The notes: generated by a model from the letters alone, not told the origin. DNA of 6,520 bases from Thermodesulfobacteriota bacterium (GCA_030836965.1 JAUPLM010000340.1:1-6520), one strand, 5' to 3'. Positions 1-5,735 are shown, counted from the stretch's first letter. Numbers and translations are program-made.

Positions 1-219
1 ACCGGAATTTACGCCATATCAAAACGCAAAGATAAAATCGCCGAGCAGGAGCTGAATGAAGCTGCCCGGGCTGCCGCTGAAAATGCAAATTCCAGAGCGG
101 AAGCAAAGCTGGCTGAAGCCCTGGCAAAAGCTCAGAAAGAAAAAGACGCTGCTGTTGAAAAAGCGGTCAAGAAAGCTCTTGAAGAAGCCGCCAAGTCTCA
201 AGCCAAGGAGGATTCCTGA
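1..219 (+). CDS. C-terminal fragment of a probable HmcB-like membrane-anchored ferredoxin subunit (5' end outside window)
   Basis: The reading frame is open from base 1 to a TGA at 217-219 and gives the last 72 residues of a protein that starts upstream. The fragment begins TGIYAISKRKDK, which looks like the cytoplasmic exit of a transmembrane helix followed by positive charges. About 60 residues very rich in Ala, Glu and Lys follow, with no Pro and a single Gly near the start, and are predicted to be one long charged helix or coiled coil. No Fe-S cysteines lie in the visible part. The HmcB assignment is inference from position: in Hmc operons the gene just before the NrfD-family HmcC encodes a ferredoxin-like subunit with a C-terminal membrane anchor. 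The tail carries the Shine-Dalgarno sequence (205-211) of the next gene, and its stop overlaps that gene's ATG by one base, so the two are probably translationally coupled. That it is coding is well supported; the identity is moderate. Confidence 0.6.
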   Translation, partial: TGIYAISKRKDKIAEQELNEAARAAAENANSRAEAKLAEALAKAQKEKDAAVEKAVKKALEEAAKSQAKEDS

Positions 220-1391
220 TGAGTGACAAAGTTACAACTGCCGACAAAACATTGTTTACACCGTTTAATGTTATTGCCGGATTTATTATCATCATTGGAA
301 CAGTTATCACGATTTTGAGGTTTACAGGCGGCCTGGCTGCCGTAACCAATCTTTCCGATAATAATCCATGGGGGCTCTGGATCGGCTTTGACCTGCTGGT
401 AGGCGTTGCGCTTGCGGCGGGTGGATATGTTACATCAGCGGCCGTATATCTCTTCGGAATGAAAAAATACCATTCAGCGGTAAGGCCGGCGGTTCTCACA
501 GGGTTTCTCGGTTATGCCCTGGTAGTGTTTGCCCTTCACTACGATGTAGGCAGGCCGTGGCGTCTTCCTTACCCTTTTATCGTACAGTCCGGAACAACAT
601 CCCTTTTGTTTGAAGTGGGCGCATGCGTTGCGCTTTACCTGACGGTTCTTTTTCTCGAATTTACACCGGCACCGCTGGAATGGCTGGGATTGAAAAAGGT
701 CAGGGAGCTTGCCGTAAAACTGACCCTTCTCCTGACCATATTCGGTGTTGTTCTCTCGACACTGCACCAGTCGTCCCTTGGCGCTCTTTTCCTTATAGCG
801 CCATCGAAGCTTCATCCGCTCTGGTATTCCCCGTATTTGCCGGTTTACTTTTTTGTTTCAAGCATAATTGCGGGACTTTCAATGGTAATTTTTGAAAGCA
901 CCCTTTCTCACCATTATTTTGCGGATAAGATGGATGAAGCCCACTTAAGTGAAAACGAAGGTGTTACACTTGGTTTCGCAAAAGCCGCATCATTTGTTCT
1001 TGCGGGCTATTTTATAATCAAGATTATAGGAATATCCTTTTCCGACAACTGGTATCTTCTCGGAACTTCCTATGGAATCTGGTTCCTTGTTGAATTACTG
1101 GGATTTGTCGCTCTCCCGTCATTCCTGTATGCTGTAGGAGTCCGGGACAAAAACCTGAAGCTAATTAAATGGACATCTTTACTGGCTGTTCTCGGCATTA
1201 TATTAAACCGGCTGAATGTAAGCCTTGTAGCATTCAACTGGCAGCTTCCTTCAAGTGAAAGATATTTTCCGCACTGGATGGAAATTGCGATTTCTCTTTT
1301 TATCGTAACCGTCGGCATAGTTGTTTTCAGGTTTATTGTAACAAGAATGCCCATTTTTTACGCGCATCCGGATTACAAAGACAGTCACTGA
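219..1391 (+). CDS. hmcC: HmcC/HybB-like integral membrane subunit (NrfD/PsrC family)
   Basis: The 390-residue protein has about ten hydrophobic segments (roughly 15-34, 53-80, 90-108, 128-148, 165-185, 203-226, 250-275, 282-307, 316-335, 352-375). Family features include the NPWGLWIGFD segment at residues 49-58, a HYDVGRPWR loop at 107-115, the STLHQSSLGALF stretch at 180-191 followed by HPLWYSP, and PHWMEI near the last helix. These match the HybB/HmcC branch of the NrfD family, which are haem-free quinone-interacting membrane subunits that partner with ferredoxin-like proteins. Known role of the family: electron exchange between a periplasmic Fe-S/cytochrome partner and the membrane, possibly with charge movement. 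The start is ATG 219, preceded by AAGGAGG at 205-211 and overlapping the upstream stop (TGATG). It is followed at 1418 by a tiny HmcD-like gene, the same order as hmcBCD. QrcD or another NrfD homologue is less likely given that partner. The family is certain; the hmcC symbol is probable. Confidence 0.82.
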   Translation: MSDKVTTADKTLFTPFNVIAGFIIIIGTVITILRFTGGLAAVTNLSDNNPWGLWIGFDLLVGVALAAGGYVTSAAVYLFGMKKYHSAVRPAVLTGFLGYALVVFALHYDVGRPWRLPYPFIVQSGTTSLLFEVGACVALYLTVLFLEFTPAPLEWLGLKKVRELAVKLTLLLTIFGVVLSTLHQSSLGALFLIAPSKLHPLWYSPYLPVYFFVSSIIAGLSMVIFESTLSHHYFADKMDEAHLSENEGVTLGFAKAASFVLAGYFIIKIIGISFSDNWYLLGTSYGIWFLVELLGFVALPSFLYAVGVRDKNLKLIKWTSLLAVLGIILNRLNVSLVAFNWQLPSSERYFPHWMEIAISLFIVTVGIVVFRFIVTRMPIFYAHPDYKDSH

Positions 1392-1401
1392 AAGATCACA
1401 T

Positions 1402-1408
1402 AAGGAGG
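1402..1408 (+). promoter_or_regulatory. Shine-Dalgarno sequence for the small HmcD-like gene
   Basis: AAGGAGG is a full-consensus ribosome binding site nine bases before ATG 1418. It is the main evidence that the very short downstream frame is translated. Confidence 0.85.
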
Positions 1409-1417
1409 CAATCTTTT

Positions 1418-1558
1418 ATGGGAGATACATTTTATACCCTTCAGGATTTTTATACGCACACCAAAGGCGTTACCTATATATTAATAATTGTTGCCCTTAT
1501 CGGGATAGCTCTTTTCTGGAGTTTTCTTTCTCAAAAGGATGATGAGAAGAAGATGTAG
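1418..1558 (+). CDS. hmcD: HmcD-like 46-aa single-pass membrane peptide
   Basis: ATG 1418 to TAG 1556-1558 encodes 46 residues: a short soluble N-terminus (MGDTFYTLQDFYTHTKG), one hydrophobic helix at about residues 18-37, and a charged tail ending KDDEKKM. The layout and length resemble HmcD of Hmc complexes, a membrane peptide of under 60 residues encoded directly after HmcC. Its role in those complexes is unknown, but it is thought to be a structural subunit. It lies 26 bp after the hmcC-like stop and has a consensus ribosome binding site. Charge distribution (basic and acidic residues after the helix, K16 before it) does not settle the topology. No cofactor-binding residue pattern is visible apart from a lone His14. 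A chance ORF is unlikely given the ribosome binding site, the clean helix and the gene order. Confidence 0.82.
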   Translation: MGDTFYTLQDFYTHTKGVTYILIIVALIGIALFWSFLSQKDDEKKM

Positions 1559-1587
1559 CGACCCTTTCATTTTGAATCAGGGATCGG

Positions 1588-2124
1588 ATGAACTCAATAA
1601 CAATCACAAATGACGGTTCTGTTATTTGTAACGGGAAGAAGGCGGAAGATGAAATTCTGCTTTATCTGAGCTACAAGGTCGAACTTGAGGAAGGTTTCAC
1701 TCTCAGAAGCTATTTCAGGATGATACAGCAATATCCTGTGCTTGAAAAACTCAATCCTTTCTTTTCATCATTCATACAGCAGTACCGTACCAGTCCTGAA
1801 ACCGGTTCCTCCTCAGGATGTGTTGATTTTCTGGAGCTTTCAAAAACGGTTGAGATGATAGGTTACCCGGGGAGTCCACGCCTCGAAGTCTATACCGCAT
1901 TCCGCGGAATCACCGGAAAGGAAATTACCGAGATAAAATTTTTTCAGATTCAAACTCTTCTCAATATACCTGTCAGGCTTGGTAATTTAAAGCATGTTAT
2001 TTTTGGAGATAAAGTGGACGTTTTTGAGTTTGATACTTTTTATAATTTGTTTGAATTTATTGACGGGATTGCATGGGAGCTCAGCTTTCATGGCGCTCCG
2101 GCAAAGTGCGAAATAAGGAGGTAA
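1588..2124 (+). CDS. Uncharacterised 178-aa cytoplasmic protein of the Hmc/Tmc cluster
   Basis: I do not recognise a named domain. The 178-residue protein has no signal peptide or membrane helix and no metal-binding motif; its three cysteines (14, 78, 174) are scattered. The N-terminal third is mixed (DEILLYLSYKVELEEGFTLR at 21-40). A Ser/Gly-rich linker at about 69-78 separates it from a better-structured C-terminal half that includes IPVRLGNLKHVIFGDKVDVF at 127-146, then FDTFYNLFEFIDGIAWELSF, an acidic and aromatic-rich segment. The start is ATG 1588, with CAGGGA at 1578-1583 as a modest ribosome binding site; no better upstream start is evident after the HmcD stop at 1558. The next gene's Shine-Dalgarno sequence overlaps its stop codon, so it is co-transcribed with the USP gene. 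From memory, the Desulfovibrio vulgaris tmc locus also carries a hypothetical protein beside USP and receiver genes, which suggests a conserved accessory role. That role is inference. Confidence 0.8.
   Translation: MNSITITNDGSVICNGKKAEDEILLYLSYKVELEEGFTLRSYFRMIQQYPVLEKLNPFFSSFIQQYRTSPETGSSSGCVDFLELSKTVEMIGYPGSPRLEVYTAFRGITGKEITEIKFFQIQTLLNIPVRLGNLKHVIFGDKVDVFEFDTFYNLFEFIDGIAWELSFHGAPAKCEIRR
2115..2121 (+). promoter_or_regulatory. Shine-Dalgarno sequence of the USP gene, abutting the upstream stop codon
   Basis: AAGGAGG lies directly before the TAA (2122-2124) of the 178-aa protein gene and six bases before ATG 2128. This arrangement suggests translation of the two genes is linked. Confidence 0.85.
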
Positions 2125-2127
2125 TTT

Positions 2128-3054
2128 ATGTTTGAAAAAATTCTTTTTGCGACCACTGCTTCTCCCACCTGTGATGCCGCAGCCAATGTTGCCTTTGATC
2201 TGGCAGGCAAATACAATTCGAAATTTTCTGTTTTTCACGTTCTCGGATTTCCTTCCCGGGGATTCGGCCACATGGTTCAGGATATAAGAACCGGCGAACA
2301 GGAAAGCAGCTATGACCAGGACTACATAGAATGGGTCAAGGAGGAAATGAAAAATACCTACGCCGAGCAACTGAAGAAAGTTAAAAACTGCTCACTGGAA
2401 ACGGTGTCCGGCGTCCCATACACTGAAATATTGCGAAAAGCGCGAAAAGATGACGTAGACCTTATAGTCATGGGGGCACATACAAGAGAAGAAGAAATCG
2501 GAGCAACGCGCTTCAGAAGCGTTGTTGGCAGCACGATGCAGAAGGTCGCAAAAGGAGCCAAATGCCCGGTTCTTATCGTAAGCAGGCCCTGCAACACCTG
2601 CTACTGGTATTTCTCAAACATTATTTTTGGAACCGATTTTTCCAAGGCTTCAAATTACGCATTCAAGTTCGCATACAACAATGCAAAAGAGATCGGATGC
2701 AGGCTTCATCTCTTCCACGCACTTGATATAAGCTCAATAACGGCAGGAAAGATAGAGGACCAGCAGAAAATTGAAGAGAGAATCAAGGAAGCCCGCAGAA
2801 AAATGGAGGAGATGTATGTTTCCAAAATGAAAGGCTTCGATAATTATTCAATAGAAATATGGGAAGGCATCCCCTATGTCGAAATATTAAAGTTCGCGAG
2901 GGAAAAGAGCGGCGATCTTATTATCATGGCGCACCATACTAGGGAGATCGATCCCGAAGAAGCCATTCTCGGAAGCACAGTTGAACAGGTTGTCCTGCGG
3001 GCCGCCTGCCCGGTCGCCAGCGTAAACCGCCCCGACAAAGTTGAAATGGAATAA
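2128..3054 (+). CDS. Tandem-domain universal stress protein (UspA family)
   Basis: The 308-residue protein carries two UspA-like alpha/beta domains at about 1-153 and 163-302. Each opens with a hydrophobic strand (KILFATT; NIIFGTDFSKAS) and contains a conserved helix and strand (VPYTEILRKARKDDVDLIVM; IPYVEILKFAREKSGDLIIM). Each ends in GST followed by KCPVLIVSRP or ACPVASVNRP. The ATP-loop consensus of ATP-binding UspA proteins (Gly-x2-Gly-x9-Gly-Ser/Thr) is only partly kept: domain 1 reads GAHT with 14 residues before GS (134-135), and domain 2 reads AHHT with 10 residues before GS (282-283). Nucleotide binding is therefore uncertain. The inter-domain linker holds a Cys-x2-Cys pair (155, 158). 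Family members act as cytoplasmic stress or energy-state sensors. The position inside a redox-complex operon suggests a sensor or adaptor for that complex, which is inference. From memory, a USP gene also accompanies tmc in Desulfovibrio vulgaris. Confidence 0.9.
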   Translation: MFEKILFATTASPTCDAAANVAFDLAGKYNSKFSVFHVLGFPSRGFGHMVQDIRTGEQESSYDQDYIEWVKEEMKNTYAEQLKKVKNCSLETVSGVPYTEILRKARKDDVDLIVMGAHTREEEIGATRFRSVVGSTMQKVAKGAKCPVLIVSRPCNTCYWYFSNIIFGTDFSKASNYAFKFAYNNAKEIGCRLHLFHALDISSITAGKIEDQQKIEERIKEARRKMEEMYVSKMKGFDNYSIEIWEGIPYVEILKFAREKSGDLIIMAHHTREIDPEEAILGSTVEQVVLRAACPVASVNRPDKVEME

Positions 3055-3152
3055 AGCACGGTTTGAAGTGATGTGCGGACTGATTTGAGCTTTTTTTGAA
3101 ACCTGTTCCCTTAAAGCTGCATACAGTTTGCTTTTTACGAAGGCATCATGGA

Positions 3153-3560
3153 ATGGAGAAAAAGAAGATTCTGATAGTAGACGATGAAATGGACATGAGA
3201 ATCTTCATATCCACCCTTATGGAAACAAGCGGTTATAAAGCTTTCGCGACAAGAGACGGAAAAGACGGCATCCGGAAAGCCGGCGATATTTTACCCGACC
3301 TTATAATCCTTGACGTTATGATGCCCGGAGAAGGCGGAGTTCAGATGTACCGCCATCTGAAAACCGATAATGCACTTAAAAATATACCGGTAATAATGCT
3401 TTCGGCGGTTACCGAAAAGGCATTTAATCATTATCTGAAAATGCTCAACACTCAACTCGACAATTCAATCCCCTACCCCGACGTTTATATGGAAAAGCCG
3501 CCAGAAGCGGAGGAATTGCTCAGAATAACCGGAAAACTTATCCTGCAAAAGGAGGTTTGA
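3153..3560 (+). CDS. Stand-alone CheY-like response regulator receiver
   Basis: The 135-residue protein is a single receiver domain with no DNA-binding or enzymatic output domain. The acidic pocket is D10, D11 (ILIVDDE), the phospho-acceptor is D54 (LILDVMMPG context, residues 49-58), the switch Ser is S84 (MLSA) and the conserved Lys is K115 (MEKP). All residues needed for phosphorylation are therefore present. I chose ATG 3153 because GAAGG at 3139-3143 lies nine bases upstream and the protein then starts just before the first beta strand, as usual. A TTG 57 bases upstream in frame adds 19 residues of atypical sequence. An out-of-frame ATG at 3148 ends after eight codons. The protein probably acts by protein-protein contact. 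Hmc operons of Desulfovibrio carry a comparable regulator (Rrf1) and tmc loci also carry receivers, so a role in controlling this complex is likely but inferred. No histidine kinase is in the window. Confidence 0.88.
   Translation: MEKKKILIVDDEMDMRIFISTLMETSGYKAFATRDGKDGIRKAGDILPDLIILDVMMPGEGGVQMYRHLKTDNALKNIPVIMLSAVTEKAFNHYLKMLNTQLDNSIPYPDVYMEKPPEAEELLRITGKLILQKEV
3547..3556 (+). promoter_or_regulatory. Orphan Shine-Dalgarno-like sequence at the end of the receiver gene
   Basis: AAAAGGAGGT is a near-perfect ribosome binding site lying in the last codons of the receiver gene. No start codon follows at a usable distance: the first ATG (3580) is more than 20 bases away and encodes only four codons. 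In this operon such sequences otherwise sit just before the next gene, so this one may have been separated from its gene. Confidence 0.5.
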
Positions 3561-3578
3561 AGTACATATCTTCTCGCG

Positions 3579-3602
3579 TATGGCGCATTTGTAATGCGCA
3601 TA
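3579..3602. repeat. Hairpin-forming inverted repeat
   Basis: The arms GCGCATT (3583-3589) and AATGCGC (3593-3599) are perfect reverse complements around a 3-base loop. With one bulged G (3582) the stem extends by three further pairs (TAT 3579-3581 with ATA 3600-3602). No T-run follows directly, so it is not a classical terminator. It could be an mRNA processing or stability structure, or part of a repeated element. Confidence 0.7.
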
Positions 3603-3622
3603 TTATTTGGGTTTTCAAAAAG

Positions 3623-3712
3623 AGTAGTGACGACTTCGTAAAATTCGAAATATGCTCTCTTTCCCAAAAACATCCAATCCGTCAGCATATGCCCTTTTGC
3701 GGTGTCACCACT
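3623..3712. repeat. Nested imperfect inverted repeats
   Basis: The outer arms AGTAGTGAC (3623-3631) and GTCACCACT (3704-3712) pair at 8 of 9 positions. The inner arms ATATGC (3650-3655) and GCATAT (3685-3690) pair perfectly. Because the pairs are nested, the roughly 90-base segment could fold as one long-range structure. The arms are short, so significance is moderate. Confidence 0.4.
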
Positions 3713-3743
3713 ATTGAATAGCCATAAAAAAGGAGAAGGAGCG

Positions 3744-5021
3744 ATGAATATCATCAGCAACTGGGACTGGAACCCCGGACGGAAGATGATTGCCGATATC
3801 GGCGAGTGGAAGACCAGATACCAGTGGGTCGAAGAGCCTTATGTCAGCCCAGACGGGGAAAAAATAGCAGCCGTAGTTAAACCCCCTGATGACGAAGTTT
3901 TCACCATATGTGAAAACGGCACCCTCTGGGAAAGCACGTTCGACAAGGTCTGGTATCCGAGATTTTCGCCCGACGGAAAACTTACCGCTCTTGTTTCTGA
4001 AGCGGGAGAATGGGCTCTTGCGATTGACGGCGGGACACCTGAAGAAAAATTCGAGTTCGCCTGGGATACCCGTTTCGGTTCAGACGGCAAAAACATCATT
4101 CATATGGCTCAAAGTGAGAGAAAATATTTTGCCGTTATAAATAATGTACCGTGGGAAACGAAGTTTCCAAGCATGACCGGCCTTGCCGTCAGCCTTGACG
4201 GGAGCAGAACGGCAGCCGCGGTCCAGACGGTTCTCTTCAAAGAGGCTGAAATATTCAAATTTCAGGGAGGCTGCTATTCTGTCGCTGTTGATGGGACGGC
4301 CTGGAAAATGAATTTCGTAAACGTATGGGACGTAACCTTCAGCCCCGACGGAAACCGCGTAGCAGCCGGGGTCAGAACAAGCCTTTATGATTACACGGTC
4401 GCAGTGGATGGAGTACCATGGGAAAAAAGTTTTGCCTCGGTATGGGAGCCTCAGTTCTGCCCATTTGATGATTCCGTCACAGCCCCTGTAAGATCCGCCG
4501 GAAGCTGGTTCCTGGCAAAAGACGGCAAAATATTATGGGATCGGAAATTCGTCCAGCTCTGGCACCATATCTACAGCCCGGACGGCAAAAAGATAGCCGC
4601 AATCGTCGCTCCTGTATTCGGGCGCTGGACAATCGCCGTTGACGGAAACCCCTGGCAGATAACTTTCGGAGAGATGGTCACGGATGCTGTTTTCAGTCCC
4701 GACGGGAAGAGAATAGCATGCCTCGGAAAAGAAAATGAAAAATGGACCGTTGTTGTTGATGGAAGCCGGTGGGATACATATGAGATGGCATGGCAGCCGG
4801 TTTTCAGCCCGGATGGAAAAAACGTTGCGGCAAAGGTAGAAAAAAACGGACGTTATACGATAGTTGTCAACGGGAAACCTTTAAAAGAGGAGTTCGCCGC
4901 CGCCTGGGATCCTGTTTTCAGCCCGGACTCGGATAAAATTCTGATAAAAGCCATAGAAACCGGGAATAACGAAAACAGGTACTTCAGACGTGTTATGAGC
5001 GTAACCGATATCGCTGGTTGA
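3744..5021 (+). CDS. tmcD: TmcD-like tryptophan-rich WD40/PD40-type beta-propeller protein
   Basis: The 425-residue protein has no signal peptide or membrane helix, so it is predicted to be cytoplasmic. It is built from about ten repeats of roughly 35-50 residues with the core FSPDGxxIAA, at about residues 34, 74, 112, 149, 199, 239, 277, 317, 354 and 392; the third, fourth, sixth and tenth are degenerate. Between cores sits a second recurring motif, AVDGxPW followed by F and VW. I count 22 Trp residues (about 5%). The repeat matches PD40/TolB-like propeller blades. TmcD of the Desulfovibrio Tmc complex is described as a Trp-rich cytoplasmic WD40-like subunit, and the TmcC-like and TmcB-like genes that follow directly support the name. 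Its function is unknown; a docking scaffold for a cytoplasmic partner is inference. The start is ATG 3744 with AAGGAG at 3730-3735; an in-frame GTG at 3702 lacks a ribosome binding site. Confidence 0.85.
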   Translation: MNIISNWDWNPGRKMIADIGEWKTRYQWVEEPYVSPDGEKIAAVVKPPDDEVFTICENGTLWESTFDKVWYPRFSPDGKLTALVSEAGEWALAIDGGTPEEKFEFAWDTRFGSDGKNIIHMAQSERKYFAVINNVPWETKFPSMTGLAVSLDGSRTAAAVQTVLFKEAEIFKFQGGCYSVAVDGTAWKMNFVNVWDVTFSPDGNRVAAGVRTSLYDYTVAVDGVPWEKSFASVWEPQFCPFDDSVTAPVRSAGSWFLAKDGKILWDRKFVQLWHHIYSPDGKKIAAIVAPVFGRWTIAVDGNPWQITFGEMVTDAVFSPDGKRIACLGKENEKWTVVVDGSRWDTYEMAWQPVFSPDGKNVAAKVEKNGRYTIVVNGKPLKEEFAAAWDPVFSPDSDKILIKAIETGNNENRYFRRVMSVTDIAG

Positions 5022-5035
5022 AAGGGGAACAAGCT

Positions 5036-5695
5036 ATGCATGACATTTATAATTTTGTCAGTGGCCCTCTGGTGTGGGTCTCCTTCATTCTCTTCACAGG
5101 CGGATCCATTTACAGGTTAATCTCGATGGCTGCTCTTGCCAGGAAGAAAGACCCTGTTGTTTACGATTATATGAGCCTCCGTTACGCCCTTCGCTCTATT
5201 TTCCACTGGATAATGCCCTTTGGAAGCGAAAACATGAAAAAACATCCGGTATTCACCATAGTAACCTTCGCGTTTCATATCTCTCTTCTTGCTGTGCCCA
5301 TTTTCCTTTTTGCTCATATAATACTTATAAAAGAATCATGGAACATCAGCTGGTGGTTTTTATCCGATTCCACAGCCGATGCGATGACGGTTATTGTTAT
5401 AGGTTCATGTGTTTATTTTTTAGTGCGGAGGATAATTCAGCCGGAGGTTAAATTCCTTACATCCCTTTCCGACTATCTGATTCTTGCAGTAGTCGCGGCC
5501 CCGTTTATAACAGGCTTCTGGACGTATCACCAGTTCCCCGGCCACAGGGTCATGGGGATCATCCATATTCTTGCAGGAGAAATCATGCTGGTTGCAATAC
5601 CCTTTACGCGGCTGAGCCACATGCTCTTCTTCGCCTTTACAAGAGGATATATGGGTTCAGAGTTCGGAGCTGTCCGCCATGTAAAAGACTGGTAA
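5036..5695 (+). CDS. tmcC: TmcC/HmcE-like cytochrome b membrane subunit (NarI-like)
   Basis: The 219-residue integral membrane protein has about five helices (roughly 10-30, 72-98, 114-131, 142-161, 173-200), like the gamma subunit of respiratory nitrate reductase (NarI) and the related DsrM, HmcE and TmcC. Candidate haem b ligands are H81 and H94 in helix 2 and H177 and H195 in the last helix. The 18-residue H177/H195 spacing equals that of the NarI ligand pair H187/H205. Known role in the family: transmembrane electron transfer, often with quinone, to an attached cytoplasmic Fe-S subunit. That partner is encoded immediately downstream. The start is ATG 5036 after AAAGGGGA (5021-5028). A TTG at 5018 in the same frame would overlap the tmcD stop but has no ribosome binding site of its own. 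I prefer TmcC over HmcE because of the adjacent tmcD; sequence comparison would settle it. Confidence 0.85.
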   Translation: MHDIYNFVSGPLVWVSFILFTGGSIYRLISMAALARKKDPVVYDYMSLRYALRSIFHWIMPFGSENMKKHPVFTIVTFAFHISLLAVPIFLFAHIILIKESWNISWWFLSDSTADAMTVIVIGSCVYFLVRRIIQPEVKFLTSLSDYLILAVVAAPFITGFWTYHQFPGHRVMGIIHILAGEIMLVAIPFTRLSHMLFFAFTRGYMGSEFGAVRHVKDW

Positions 5696-5720
5696 ATATC
5701 TTTTAAAAAGACTCTTTCTT

Positions 5721-5728
5721 AAAGGAGA
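5721..5728 (+). promoter_or_regulatory. Shine-Dalgarno sequence of tmcB
   Basis: AAAGGAGA lies seven bases before ATG 5736 in the 40-bp gap after tmcC and fixes the start of the downstream gene. Confidence 0.8.
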
Positions 5729-5735
5729 CAATATT

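Larger units (their letters stand above)
3561..3743. other. 183-bp non-coding gap with inverted repeats between the receiver gene and tmcD
   Basis: This is the longest gene-free stretch in the window and interrupts an otherwise tight operon. It holds a strong hairpin (3579-3602), nested inverted repeats (3623-3712) and the tmcD ribosome binding site at its end. No convincing promoter or rho-independent terminator is seen. The octamer AAAAGGAG occurs at both borders (3547-3554 and 3728-3735), compatible with a target-site duplication around an inserted element, but it also matches ribosome-binding-site sequence, so chance is possible. No transposase or clear terminal inverted repeats are visible. 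Confidence 0.55.

Noticed and set aside
474..815. Antisense open frame within the HmcC-like gene
   Set aside because: It is a basic, low-complexity shadow of a clear membrane protein gene, with no ribosome binding site.
3081..3118. Possible terminator or hairpin between the USP and receiver genes (seven-T run; AGCTTT/AAAGCT pair)
   Set aside because: The T-run is not preceded by a GC-rich stem, and the six-base AT-rich pair is too weak. The 98-bp gap shows no other clear signal.
3096..3125. Possible sigma-70 promoter upstream of the receiver gene (TTGAAA with a weak -10 near 3120)
   Set aside because: The -10 candidate matches only about three of six consensus bases. It is not supportable by eye.
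3096..3152. TTG-initiated 19-residue N-terminal extension of the receiver protein
   Set aside because: There is no ribosome binding site before the TTG, and the added residues precede the normal start of a receiver fold. ATG 3153 has a well-placed GAAGG.
3581..3600. Possible sigma-54 promoter (TGGCGC ... TGCGCA)
   Set aside because: The GG and GC elements are not separated by the required 10 bases; the resemblance comes from the hairpin.
3702..3743. GTG-initiated extension of TmcD
   Set aside because: The GTG has no ribosome binding site and lies inside an inverted-repeat arm. ATG 3744 follows a strong AAGGAG.
5018..5035. TTG-initiated extension of TmcC
   Set aside because: It overlaps the tmcD stop and would place the Shine-Dalgarno sequence inside the coding region. 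ATG 5036 fits the spacing.
5074..5451. Second + strand frame inside tmcC
   Set aside because: It is a Cys/Arg/His-rich out-of-frame reading of the membrane protein. The NarI-like frame has clear helices and haem-ligand spacing.
5701..5720. Weak inverted repeat AAAG-ACT-CTTT before tmcB
   Set aside because: A four-base AT-rich stem is expected by chance and is unlikely to terminate transcription.
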